DNA from: Erodium maritimum
Lineage: Eukaryota > Streptophyta > Magnoliopsida > Geraniales > Geraniaceae
Reading direction: 5' to 3'
Assembly: GCA_963921825.1 (NCBI GenBank)
Contig: OY997591.1
Coordinates: 39,577,825 to 39,641,824 of the forward strand
Length of the DNA: 64,000 nt
The position numbers and the translations under genes are program-made. The notes beneath the pieces were generated by a model. The model was not told where the DNA came from. It did no database searches and worked only from the letters and a program-made list of their open reading frames with translations. This document shows positions 46,428-59,900 of this stretch, piece by piece; the first letter of the stretch is position 1; every line of letters starts with the position of its first letter.

Positions 46428-49400
46428 ATGAGCCTCTTGTTATGTATAGTATGTAAGAAATCAATAGGAGTAACAAATTGTTCTTTTTGTCCATCAAAGG
46501 ACTCATGTAGGCCTCTAGTTGTGTATACACATAGATATGCCTATTAGAGTACCTTTACAAACCTTGGGAACCCAATCCGAGACCGTTTGGGCTTGATACA
46601 AAATAGTCTCTCATCTAGACATATTATAGTATGTAAGAATTCACTAAGAGTAACAAATTGCTCATTTTGTCTCTCGAATGACTCATATGGGCCTCTAGTT
46701 GTGTATACACATAGATAAGCCTAGTAAAGTACCTCAACAACCTTGGAAACCCAATCCGAGACCGTTTGGGCTAAAAAAAAACCTCTCATCTAGACATACT
46801 ATATAGGATGTAAGAAATCAGTGGGTATAATAAATTGTGCTTTTAAATCCCTTAATGGACTCGTATGGACCTCTAGTTATGTAAACACACAGATATGCCT
46901 ATTAAAGTACCCCACCTACCTGGTAACCCAGTCCGAGATCGTGTGGGCATCAAACAAAATAGTCTATCATCTAGACATACTATAGTATGTAAGATATCAG
47001 TAGGAGTAAAAAATTGTGCTTTTTATACACTCAAAAGATTTGTATGCACCTCTTGTTGTGTATACACATAGATATGCCTATTAGAGTAGCCACACCAACC
47101 TTAGGAACCTAATCCGAGACTGTTTGGGATTGATACAACATCGTCTCTCATCTAGGCATATCATAGTACATAACAAATCAGTAGGAGTGACAAACTGTTC
47201 TTTTTGTCCTTCAAAAACTCGTATGAGCCTCTTGTTATGTATAGTATGTAAGAAATCAATAGGAGTAACAAATTGTTCTTTTTGTCCTTCAAAGGACTCG
47301 TATGGGTCTCTAGTTGTGTAAACACATAGATATTCCTATTAGAGTACCCCACCTACCTGGTAACCCAATCCGAGACCGTTTGGGCTTCAAACAAAATAGT
47401 CAACCATCTAGACATATGTAAGATATTAGTAGGAGTAACAAATTGTACTTTTTATACCCTTTAAGGATTTGTATGCACTTCTAGTTATGTATACACATAG
47501 ATATGCCTTTTAAAGTACTCCCACGAACCTTTGGAACCCCAAAACGGGATCGTTTGTGATTGAAACAAAATAATCTTTCACCTAGACATATTGTAGTTTG
47601 CAAGAAATCAGGAGTAACAAATGGATATATTTGTCCCGCAAAGGACTCCTATGGGCCTTTAGTTGTGTATATACATTGATATGCCTATTATGTACCCCAC
47701 CAACCGTGGAAAAACTCAATCCCGGACCGTTTGGGCTTCAAACAAAATAGCCTCACATCTAGACTTACACTATAGTATGTAAGAAATAAATAGGAGTAAC
47801 ATATTGATATTTTTGTCCCTCAAAGGACTCGCATGGGCTTCTAGTTTTGTATATACATAGAGATCCATATTAAAGTACCCCACCTACCGTGGGAACCCAA
47901 TCCGAGACCGTTTGGGCTCCAATCCAGTTTTTCTCTCATCTAGACATACTATAGTATGTAAGAAATAAATAGGAGTAACAAATTGTTCTTTTTGTCCCTC
48001 AAAGGACTCATATGGGCCTCAGATGTGTATACACATAGATATGCCTATTAAAGTACCCCCACCAACCTTGGGAACCTAATCCGAGACTGTTTGGGCTTGA
48101 TACATTATAGTGTCTCATCTAGGCATATCACTATATATAACAAATCAGTAGGAGTAACAAGCTGTTCTTTTTGTCCTTCAAAGAACTCGTATGAGGCTCT
48201 TGCTATGTATAGTATGTAAGAAATCAATAGGAGTAACAAATTGTTCTTTTTGTCCGTCAAAGGACTCGTATGGGCCTCTCTAGTTGTGTATACACATAGA
48301 TATGCCTATTAGAGTACCCCCACGCACCTTGGGAACCTAATACGAGACCGTTTGGGCTTGATACAATGTAGTGTTTAAATTTGGCATGTCATAGTATATA
48401 ACAAATAAGTAGGAGTAACATACTATTCTTTTTGTCATTCAAAGAACTCGTATGAGCGTCTTGTTATGTATAGTATGTAAGAAATCAATAGGAGTAACAA
48501 ATTGTTCTTTGTGTCCGTCAAATGACTCGTATGGGCTTCTAGTTGTGTATACACATAGATATGCCTATTAAAGTACCCCCACCAACCTTCGGAACCTAAT
48601 CCGAGACCGTTTGGGCTTGATACAATATAGTCTCGCATCTAGGCATATCATAGTATATAACAAATCAGTAGGAGTAACAAACTGTTCTTTTTGTCCTTCA
48701 GAGAACTCGTATGAGCTCGTGTTATGTATAGTATGTAAGAAGTCAATAGGAGTAACAAATTGTTCTTTTTGTCCATCAAAGGACTCGTATGGGCTTCAAG
48801 TCGTGTATACATATAGATATGCCTATTAAAGTACCCCCACAAACTTGGGGAACCCAATCCGAGAGTGTTTGGGCTTGATACAAAGTAGTCTCTCATCTAG
48901 ACATACTATAGTGTGTAAGATTTCACTAAGATTAATAAATTGCTCATTTTGTCTCTCGAAGGACTCATATGGGCCTCTAGTTGTGTATACACATAGATAA
49001 GCCTAGTGAAGTACCTCAACAACCTTGGAAACCCAACCCGAGACCGTTTGGGATTCAAACAAAAAATACCACTCATCTAGACATACAATAGGATGTAAGA
49101 AATCAGTAGGACCTTTAATGGACTGGTACGGGCCTCTAGTTATGTATATACATAGATATGCCTATTGAAGTACCCCACATACCTGGTAACCCAATCTGAG
49201 ACCGTTTGGGCATCAAACAAAATAGTCTATCATCTAAACGTACTATTGTATGTAAGATATCAGTAGGAGTAACAAATTGTGCTTTTTATACACTCAAAGG
49301 ATTTGTATGCACCTCTTGTTGTGTATACACACAGATATGCCTATTAGAGTAGCCCCACCAACCTTGGGAACCTAATCCGAGACTGTTTGGGATTGATACA

Positions 49401-50846
49401 ATATAGTCTCTCATCTATTCATATCATCGTATATAACAAATCAGTAAGAGTAACAAACTGTTCTTTTTGTCCTTCACAGAACTTGTATGAGCCTCTTGTT
49501 ATGTATAGTATGTAAGAAATCAATAGGAATAACAAATTGTTATGTATAGTATGGGCCTCTAGTTGTGTATACATATAGATATGCCTATTAAAGTACCCCC
49601 ACCAACCTTGGGAACCTAATCCGAGACCTTTTGGGCTTGATACAATGTAGTATTTAATCTAGGCATATCATAGTATATAACAAATCAGTAGGAGTAACAA
49701 ATTATTCTTTTTGTCATTCATAAAACTTGTATGAGCCTCTTGTTATGTAAAGTATGTAAGAAATCAGTAGGAGTAACAAATTGTTCTTTTTGTCCGTCAT
49801 GGGACTCGTATGGGCTTCTAATTGTTTATACACATAGATATGCCTATTAAAGTACCCCCACAAACTTGGGGAACCCAATACGAGAGCGTTTGTGCTTGGT
49901 ACAAAGTAGTCTCTCATCTAGACATACTATAGTGTGTAAGATTTCACTAAGATTAATAACTTGCTCATTTTGTCTCTCGAAGGACTCATATGGGCCTCTA
50001 GTTGCGTATACACATAGGTAAGCCTAGTAAAGTACCTCAACAACCTTGGAAACCCAACTCGAGACCGTTTGGGATTCAAACAAAAAAAACCCACACATCT
50101 AGACATACTATAGGATGTAAGAAATCAGTAGGACCCTTAATGGACTCATATGGGCCTCTAGTTATGTATACACATAGACATGCCTATTGAAGTACCTCAC
50201 CTACCTGGTAACCCAATCTGAGACCGTTTGGGCATCAAACAAAATAGTCTATAATTTAGACATACTATTGTATGTAAGATATCAGTAGGAGTAACAAATT
50301 GTGCTTTTTATACACTCAAACGATTTGTATGCACCTCTTGTTGTGTATACACATAGATATGCCTATTAGAGTGCCCCACCAACCTTGGGAACCTATTCCG
50401 AGACCATTGGGGCTTGATACAATATAATCTCTCATCTAGGAATATCATAGTATATTACAAATCAGTAGGAGTAACAAATTGTTCTTTTTGTCCTTCAGAG
50501 AACTCGTATCAGCTCTTGTTATGTATAGTATGTAAGAAATCAATAGGAGTAACAAGTTGTTCTTTTTTTCCGTCAAAGGACTTGTATGGGCCTCTAGTTG
50601 TGTATACACATAGATATGCCTATTAAAGTACCCCCACCAACCTTGGGAACCTAATCCGAGACTGTTTGGGCTTGAAACAATATAGTCTCTCATCTAGGCA
50701 TATCATCGTATATAACAAATCAGTAGGAGTAACAACATGTTCTTCTTGTCCTTCAAAGAACTCGTATGAGCCTCTTGTTATGTATAGTATGTACGAAATC
50801 AATAGGAGTAACAAATTGTTGTTTTTGTCCGTCAAATGACACGTAT
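46428..50846. repeat. Satellite array block 7 with a local 1021-bp higher-order repeat
   Basis: Right-hand monomer types continue. D units follow each other at 258-259 bp (phase marks at about 48346 and 48605). The segment near 48921 recurs near 49942, an offset of 1021 bp, together with the shortened F monomer (49108 and 50129). B- and A-like monomers appear at about 47535-47930. The last monomer is split at cgtat (50842-50846). Confidence 0.92.
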
Positions 50847-53800
50847 TGTCACCCCCCAATTTCAGTAAACCGAACTCGGGACGCGAACATTTAAAATAAT
50901 AAACCATTTTTAAACCCTTTTTATAGATCACTTTAAAATCACCATTTGTTCAGCAAAATAATATTTACAACTCAAAATCAGTCCCAACAAGTGGACAAAA
51001 ACATGGTATACGTCGCTAGACTCAAAATAAACCCAGAATCCCGCTCCTAGCTCTTCAATCTTCAGAAGCTCACCTAGTCCAGCCTGCGAACGGTACCTGT
51101 AGGAAAAGCAGCTAGGGGTGACCATTCGCTCACCACCACGGATAACAGACTGACTACGGCATAATTAGCAGACAATGCCGGTAACACCAATAACAAACTC
51201 AACACCGGGGAACACTGTCCCCAACCCAAGTACTTCGACTGAACACACACCCACTGTTACCTTCCTTGACCAACTCAACACTCTGACACGTAAAGTAGAC
51301 CCGACACAACGATCATGACTCCTGCCAAGGACTCAAAAGACCACCACGCAACACCCAAGATCACAAAGGATCGCACACCAAACCAGATCACAAAGGATCG
51401 CATACCAGCTGCCGTCTGCTCAGTGCCAAAGAACGCTCGCAACCTCCCGAGACTCTAACTCGGTCAGGCCAGCCAAAGAACGCTCGCAACCTCCCGAGAC
51501 TCTAACTCGGTCAGGCCAGCCAAAGAACGCTCGCAACCTCCCGAGACTCTAACTCGGTCAGGCCAACCAAAGAACGCTCGCAACCTCCCGAGACTCTAAC
51601 TCGGTCAGGCCAACCAAAGAATGCTCACAACCCCAAACCACACACGCGCGGCCAGGACCCCTTTCTTGTCGGCCGGCCCCCCTACCCCGTCTGAACATGC
51701 AGACGCGTGTGCTCGTGGACCCCCGTTTCATGAAGCGGGCCCCCAACCTCAGGTAACCACAATCACAATAACAAGAAAGTTCAACAACCAGTAACAACAT
51801 AGGTTCAACACTCACAAGCACTCATGGTCACCCAAGACACCAACAGTAAAACTCGGACTCAACAGCCCCACAGGCCCTCACGACCTCCCAAGATACACCA
51901 ACATTAACTCACGGGCTCAACAACCCCACATGCACTCACGGCCTCTCAAAACCACCAACAGATACTCACGGGCTCAACAACCCTACAGGCACTCACGGCC
52001 TCCCAAAACACACCGACAATAAAGGCAGGGGTTCAACAACCCCACGGGCACTCACGGCCTCCCAAAACACCAAAGGTAAAGACGCGGGTTCAACAACCCT
52101 ACAGGCACTCACGGCCTCCCAAAACACACCGACAATAAAGACACGGGTTCAACAACCCCACGGGCACTCACGGCCACCCAAAACTCAACAATAATAGCAC
52201 GGGCTCTCATCGCCACCCAAGACTCAACAATAATAGCACGGGCTCTCAAGGCCACCGAAGACTCAACAATAATAGCTCGGGCTCTCAAGGCCACCGAAGA
52301 CTCAACAATAATAGCACGGGCTCTCAAGGACACCCAAGACTCAACCATAATAGCACGGGCTCTCAAGGCCACCAAAGACACAAAAATACACAATCAACCT
52401 CCGGCATAACCAATGCCTCCAACAGTCCTAATATCAACAGTTTCACAATCAACCTCCGGGCATGGTCATATGCCTCCAGTACTCCTAATATTAATAAGTT
52501 CACAATCAACCTCCGGGCATTGTCATATGCCTCCAGTAATTCTAACATCGCTAAGTTCTCTGCTCCTACGACACTACTAAGTGTCACATGCTTTTCTAAT
52601 ATTCGCTATGTTCCCGTATCATGCCTTTCTAATATTCGATAAACCTACTTAACCCACGACACCCCGGTGTCACATGCAATTCTACTGTTAACTTTCCCTA
52701 GTCAGGGCCGAGATCCGGCTACTTTTCCCTACCTCGTGTGTGTTTTCCAAAAGCCAACCAACGAGCTCCGGTGATGATCTCAGTCACTCACCCAGCTTTC
52801 CCTTGCCTCGGTCCGTGGCACGATCTAAAAGAACACAGTTTTAAGGCACTTAACAACTCGCAGGAATAAATTGAAAATCATTAAACTTGATGCCCAAACT
52901 TAACCCCGACAATGTCGATCACTCCCAAACTCCCCAAATACTCGACATTGTCGATATGGGACCCGTAAAGGCCCGATTCGCCCGACATGGCGAATCTGCC
53001 CGGGTTTTGTAAATGCCCTTCCGGGGCTCCAAAAATTCCCGTTTTCGTTTCTACGGTCTTAGAATAATTCAAGGGTCCCGATGTACTTGACAGAATCGAA
53101 TTCCGACTTCCGAGTCAATTAATTAATGTTTAAAGTTTCTAAACCCGATAATTATAACTTTTCCAATTTAATTCCAAATTTCGATTCGGTTATGGATAAA
53201 TGGTCCGGGGAACGTTTTAAACCTCCCGAACACTAAACCCGAGCACCCGAGGACGTGGGCCCCACCCGGCGCAACTTGGCCGTGGGTCCTAGGGCTTAAA
53301 TGGGCCCGGCCCACCATGGTGGTGGCCGGCCCTAGATCCGGCCAGCCACCCTCTATGGTGGCCGGCCACCCTCTATGGTGGCCGGCCACCCCCCATGGTG
53401 GCCGGAGCTCCTCCCGAGCTCCCGGTCGCCGGAAAACGTGCTCCTTCACCTCCAACACCTCCAAAACGTCCCCAATACTTCCCCAACCTCGAAACACCTC
53501 TAAACTAATAGTTTTACAAAAACCCTAACTTCCAAAGTTAAACAAAATGATAATCGATTCGGTGTATACCGTAGAGGAGGACGAGGGGAGTGTGAATCTC
53601 CAAGCTTTGAGACGATCCAAGGGTGGAAGACGTGAATAGTGCCCCTTCAAGCCCTAGCTCCTCTTTTTCTCTCTTCTTCTCCTTCTCTCTCTAAAACTCT
53701 CTTCTTTTCTAAAACGAACTCTATTTTCTATTTTTTCCCCTTTTTGCCATATATGGCCGGCCACCCCCCTTATCTCTCCTTTTCATTTTCCCCCCAAAAC

Positions 53801-54255
53801 CTAACACCACCACTTGTTTGAAAAGTGGCAAGGTGGGTCCCACACCTTTTTGGAACAATATCTAAAAGATATTTTCCAATCAGATTCACGAAATTCGGAC
53901 GTTTCAGGCCCCGAACGGGCACTTTCCCCAAGAAATTACGAAACTTGACGGGCTACAAGGAAACGGCTCAACTAAGACCGCTGCGACGATGGCTAAGCTT
54001 TTTGGATCCAAAACGGTCCTCGAATGGACCAAAACGTCGCTCGGTTGACTTTTCCAACGAAAAGTCAACATTTCCTAAATTGATCAGAAAGTTGCCCTGA
54101 GTCCCCCGGAACTCATTTTGGTCGCTAACGGGGTCAACTCAAGTCCGTTATGACACTCGGGGTCATTTTAGGTTCAATTAAGTGTCAGTCTTAAAATTTT
54201 TAAATTTTCCAGTTTTTCGCAGGTTTGACTGCGTTGACCGGGAGTGGTTATTACA
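50847..54255 (-). repeat. 3' LTR of the gag-only element
   Basis: The plus strand runs from tgtcac to ttattaca. It contains 47-bp units (starts at about 51426, 51473, 51520, 51567 and partial 51614), reversed copies of the ggccatgagagcccgtg minisatellite (to about 52390), 57-bp units (52380-52540) and 20-bp GC-rich units with tctatggtggccggccaccc (about 53350-53400; one more copy than in the other LTR). Confidence 0.92.
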
Positions 54256-54257
54256 AT

Positions 54258-54270
54258 CTACCCCCTTAAA
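54258..54270 (-). other. Polypurine tract of the gag-only element
   Basis: On the minus strand tttaagggggtaga precedes the 3' LTR, with gacgaaattcc upstream, as in the 11-kb element. It primes plus-strand synthesis. Confidence 0.85.
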
Positions 54271-54459
54271 GGAATTTCGTCCGCGAAATTTAGAACAACG
54301 CTCATAAAAGATACAATAAAGATGTACCCTGCAAGGTCTTGCGGTAAGTAGGGGATCCTGGGGTCCGGGAGTCGGTAACGGCGTACACTCTTCCCTCCGA
54401 CTCCTGCTGCCTCTGACCCGGCGCACTGACCGCTGGATACCCATAGCTCTGCTGCTGTC

Positions 54460-55732
54460 TCAGAGCCGGCGCGCTCGTAGACGGCTGCGAAAACCTTGAC
54501 TGGTGACTCTGACGAGGGCGATCTCTGGGTGATTGTACTGTACGCGACCGCTATGGTCGTCCCCTCTCGTTGCCCCCAACGGCTCGTAGGACTGGCCGAT
54601 AGTGTGCCCAACCCGGCCGCACCGGTGACACCTGGCCTCGTCGGCTCTCGGCCCCGCGTTCATCGGACACTCTCGCTGCATGTGGCCTGGCTGCCCGTAG
54701 CTAAAGCATCTCAGCCGTCTCTCTGAGGCTGCTGGCCCCATTGATGCCACCGACCCCTGCTGTCTCGATCCACCCTGATGAGCCTGTGGTCGGAAGGATC
54801 CCGTGGTCCTCTGTCTTCGCGGGTCTCGTGACTCGGACGGCCCTGCAAAGTTGGTCGGCCGCTGTCGGACCTCATGGGTCCTGTACGCATCCCGGATACC
54901 CTGCTCCACCGTCGCTGCGGTGTCCACGAGCTCTGAGTAATTCCGCAACCTCAAGGCGAGAACCTGGTTCCGAATCACCGGCCTCAGTCCTCCCTGGAAC
55001 CGCATGCAACAGTTCTGCTCGGTCATCACCATCTCCGGCGCGAATCTGGTCAAGGCCGTGAATCTGGCCTCGTATTCTGCCATCGTCATCCCCTCCTGCT
55101 CCAGGTCCAGAAACTGCCGATGTCGCTCCAACCGAGCCGACTCGGGAAAATAGTGTTCCAGAAAAACCGTCTGGAAGATGCTGTAGTCGTACCCGACCAT
55201 GTCCTTCACACGCCCCCACCAGTGGTAGGCGCTGTGCCTCAGCTGGTGAGCTGCGAAGGACACTCTGCGGCGACCATCTTCGATACCTGATGTATCCAGG
55301 TCCCGCGTGACCTGCTCTAGCCACCTCTCGGCTAGGTCGGGTGTGTATCCCTAGCTTCAGGAAGTCCAGTAGTGCTCGGGATGTATGGTCCTCTGCTGGA
55401 ACGGGCCTCACTAGGACCGCTGCTGCCTCCGGGGCTGGCGAAGCCGACTCTCGACTGGCGATGACCGCCACCAAACTCTGGACTGTCCTGGTCAGCTCGT
55501 CCAGGGCAGTCATAACGGGTGGGTCTGCGACTGGTGGGATAGTGGGCATGCCCGTAGAAGGTCCCGCATCGCTCCTCCTGTCCTCACCGACAGGAGTACC
55601 ATGCGCCTCAGCGTACTCGGCGGGCTCAACGGTGGGCACCCATCCTGGTGTCCCCGCTGACCATCCCCGCCTACCTCGCGCGGGCGCTCGTCCTCGTGCC
55701 ACTGCTGCTCTTCCTCGTCTGCCACGAGCCAT
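54460..55732 (-). pseudogene. Ty3/gypsy gag with double zinc knuckle, frameshifted
   Basis: The start is the ATG at 55732 (MARGRRGRAAVARGR, a basic Ala/Arg/Gly-rich head). A frame change near 55340-55355 separates this head from the gag core, which then reads HQLRHSAYHWWGRVKDMV, FLEHYFPESARLERHRQFL and EYEARFTALTRFAPEMV. Two zinc knuckles follow: CFSYGQPGHMQREC (54667-54708), where the second Cys is Tyr, and CHRCGRVGHTIGQS (54589-54630), where the last Cys is Ser. The protein would form particles and bind element RNA. Both knuckles lack one ligand and the frame is broken, so this copy is probably inactive. Confidence 0.9.
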
Positions 55733-56889
55733 AAGTAGGTATCCTCTGCACGGATACACGCAAACGTTTAGTTGCGAATTCATAAACGACGACAAGCTCA
55801 AGAGACTAGCGTTCACACGGTCTACGTTCACTCCAGCGCGCTTATCACTAACACGTCACGCCGCTCACGCTACTAATACTTTAAATACTAGTATTGGTAA
55901 AAGAAACCTCAAATAGACCGCACCAACGTGCACCAAAACACGCGACGACAAACCTGACAGCACAACGAAACAACAACAACAACAACAGAATTTGAAAGCG
56001 GCTCACTGGAGCAGGCCGACACACGACCTGGGCCGTACCACCTTCCGGGCCGGTAACTAAGCTGGGCCGTGCCCCCTACCGGGCCGGAACCCAGGGCGTG
56101 CCGTGCTTCCTACCGGGCCGGCACCTACGCCGTGTCGTGCTACCTACCGGGCCGGCACCCAGGCTGTGCCGTGCTACCTACCGGGCCGGCTCCCCGTCCT
56201 GCCCATTTCACCTTCCGGGCCAAACCAGTGACCCCGATCTCGTAGCGGTGATGATTTCACACTATGTACACCCGCTAAGTCTATCCTAGGGCATTCGTAA
56301 CTTCCCCTGCTAATAGAGACTCATACATTAGTACGTCGCAGACAATAGACCACTAAACATATAACACATGTACGACAACTCAAGATCGACCTCAATCATA
56401 AGCCAACACGGCCAAGCAAAGTCACACACGCCCACAGGGCCAACCAAAGATCCACAACACGCCCACCGGGCCAACATAAACAAAGCACGCCCACCGGGCC
56501 AACCAAAACTCCACAACACGCCCACCGGGCCAATCAATTTAAAAAACTTTCTCCTTTTCATTACAAAACCCCATTTCTTAACATCAGGTAGTTACAACCC
56601 GGTCCAGGCGTCCCCGAACTACATTGTACCCATTTGACGTCAACACCGTCACGCTCGACCATAGGGGCGCCCCTGAGTCGAGTCGCAACAACTTAAAAAC
56701 TTTTCACGCAGCAACACACAAACAGTATGCCAGTAACCCCGTACTGCACATACACACAAACACAAGCAGGACTCACAACACAACGGGTCTACACACGGTT
56801 CCCGACCTGCGTACCCAACGTACGACGGTACTTCACCGACTCGACTCTCCCCACCTAATTGACGTACAGTCCGAGGTGTGAAAACTCGA
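55733..56889 (-). other. Leader of the gag-only element
   Basis: No open frame of note. It holds GC-rich imperfect repeats of about 33 bp built on ctaccgggccggcacc (about 56020-56222) and shorter units with cacgcccaccgggccaac (about 56425-56540). The part 56591-56689 is homologous to the leader of the 11-kb element. Confidence 0.7.
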
Positions 56890-56901
56890 GCTCTGATACC
56901 A
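56890..56901 (-). other. Primer-binding site of the gag-only element
   Basis: The minus strand reads TGGTATCAGAGC, followed by tcgag, three bases inside the 5' LTR end. Initiator methionine tRNA type. Confidence 0.92.
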
Positions 56902-56904
56902 AGC

Positions 56905-59900
56905 TTTCACGCCCCAATTTCAGTAAACCGAACTCGGGACGAGAACATTTAAAATAATAAAACATTTTGAAACCCTTTATATAGATCACTTTAAAATCAC
57001 CATTTGTTCAACAAAATAATATTTACAACTCAAAATCAGTCCCAACAAGTGGACAAAAACATGGTATACGTCGCTAGACTCAAAATAAACCCAGAATCCC
57101 GCTCCTAGCTCTTCAAGCTTCAGAAGCTCACCTAGTCCAGCCTGCGAACGGTACCTGTAGGAAATGCAGCTAGGGGTGAGCGTTCGCTCACCACCACGGA
57201 TAACAGACTGACTACGGCGTAATTAGCAGACAATGAAGGTAACACCAATAACAAACTCAACACCGGGGAACACTGTCCCCAACCCAAGTACTCCGACTGA
57301 ACACACACCCACTGTTACCTTCCTTGACCAACTCAACACTCTGACACGTAAAGTAGACCCGACACAACGATCACGACTCCTTCCAAGGACTCAAAAGACC
57401 ACCACACAACACCCAAGATCACAAAGGATCGCACACCAAACAAGATCACAAAGGATCGCATACCAGCTTCCGTTTGCTCAGTGCCAAAGAACGCTCGCAA
57501 CCTCCCGAGACTCTAACTCGGTCAGGCCAGCCAAAGAACGCTTGCAACCTCCCGAGACTCTAACTCGGTCAGGCCAGCCAACGAACACTCGCAACCTCCC
57601 GAGATTCTAACTCGGTCAAGCCAACCAAAGAACGCTCGCAACCTCCCGAGACTCTAACTAGGTCAGGCCAACCAAAGAATGCTCACAACCCCAAACCACA
57701 CACGCGCGGCCAGGACCCCTTTCTTGTCGGGCGGGCCCCCTACCCCGTCTGAACATGCAGACGCGTGTGCTCGTGGACCCCCGTTTCATGAAGCGGGCCC
57801 CCAACCTCAGGTAACCACAATCACAATCACAAGCAAGTTCAACAACCAGTAACAACACAGGTTCAACACTCACAGGCACTCATGGCCACCCACGACAACA
57901 ACAGTAAAACTCGGACTCAACAGCCCCACAGGCCCTCACGGCCTCCCAAGATACACCAACAGTAACTCACGGGCTCAACAACCCCACGGGCACTCACGGC
58001 CACTCAAACCACCAACAGATACTCACGGGCTCAACAACCCCACAGGCACTCACGACCTCTCAAAACCACCAACAGTCACTCACGGGCTCAACAACCCTAC
58101 AGGCACTCACGGCCTCCCAAGACACACAAACAGTAACTCACGGGCTCAACAACCCTACAGGCACTCACGGCCTCCCAAAACACACCGACAATAAAGACAC
58201 GGGTTCAACAACCCCACGGGCACTCACGGCCTCCCAAAACACCAAAGGTAAAGACGCGGGTTCAACAACCCTACAGGCACTCACGGCCTCCTAAAACACA
58301 CCGACAATAAAGACACGGGTTCAACAACCCCACGGGCACTCACGGCCACCCAAAACTCGACAATAATAGCACGGGCTCTGAAGGCCACCCAAGACTCAAC
58401 AATAATAGCACGGGCTCTCAAGGCCACCGAAGACTCAACAATAATAGCACGGGCTCTCAAGGCCACCCAAGAATCAACAATAATAGCACGGGCTCTAAAG
58501 GACACCCAAGACTCAACCATAATAGCACGGGCTCTCAAGGCCACCAAAGACATCAACAATAATCCACGGGCTCTCAAGGCCACCAAAGACACAAAAATAC
58601 ACAATCAACCTCGGGCATAACCAATGCCCACAACAGTCCTAATATCAACAGTTTCACAATCAACCTCCGGGCATGGTCATATGCCTCCAGTACTCCTAAT
58701 ATTGATAAGTTCACAATCAACCTCTGGGCATGGTCATATGCCTCCAGTAATTCTAACATCGCTAAGTTCTCTGCTCCTACGACACTATTAAGTGTCACAT
58801 GCTTTTCTAATATTCGCTACGTTCCCGTATCATGCCTTTCTAATATTCGATAAACCTACTTAACCCACGACACCCCGGTGTCACATGCAATTCTACTGTT
58901 AACTTTCCCTAGTCAGGGCCGAGATCCGGCTACTTTTCCCTACCTCGTGCGTGTTTTCCGAAAGCCAACCAACGAGCTCCGGTGATGATCTCAGTCACTC
59001 ACCCAGCTTTCCCTTGCCTCGGTCCGTGGCAAGATCTAAAAGAACACAGTTTTAAGGCACTTAACAACTCGCAGGAATAAACTGAAAATCATTAAACTTG
59101 ATGCCCAAACTTAACCCCGACAATGTCGATCACTCCCAAACTCCCCAAATACTCGACATTGTCGATAAGGGACCCGTAAAGGTCCGATTCGCCCGACATG
59201 GCGAATCTGCCCGGGTTTTGTAAATGCCCTTCCGGGGCTCCAAAAATTCCCGTTTTCGTTTCTACGGTCTTAGAATAATTCAAGGGTCCCAATGTACTTG
59301 ACAGAATCGAATTCCGACTTCCGAGTCAATTAATTAACGTTTAAAGTTTCTAAACCCGATAATTATAACTTTTCCAATTTAATTCCAAATTTCGATTCGG
59401 TTATGGATAAATGGTTCGGAGAACGTTTTAAACCTCCCGAACACTAAACCCGAGCACCCGAGCACGTGGGCCCCACCCGGCGCAACTTGGCCGTGGGTCC
59501 TAGGGCTTAAATGGGCCCGGGCCACCATGGTGGTGGCCGGCCCTAGCTCCGGCCAGCCACCCTCTATGGTGGCCGGCCACCCCCCATGGTGGTCGGAGCT
59601 CCTCCCGAGCTCTCGATCGCCGGAAAACGTGCTCCTTCACCTCCCAACACCTCCAAAACGTCCCCAATACTTCCCCAACCTCAAAACACCTCTAAACTAA
59701 TAGTTTTACAAAAACCCTAACTTCCAAAATTAAACAAAATGAGAATCGATTCGGTGTATACTGTAGAGGAGGACGAGGGGAGTGTGAATCTCCAAGCTTT
59801 GAGACGATCCAAGGGTGGAAGACGTGAATAGCGCCCCCTTCAAGCCCTAGCTCCTCTCTTTCTCTCTTCTTCTCCTTCTCTCTCTAAAACTCTCTTCTTT

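Noticed and set aside
54872..55340. The upstream part of the 319-residue minus-strand frame beyond the frame break as a separate protein
   Set aside because: Beyond the break this frame only shadows the true gag core, which is read in another frame; only the N-terminal head up to about 55345 is taken as gag.
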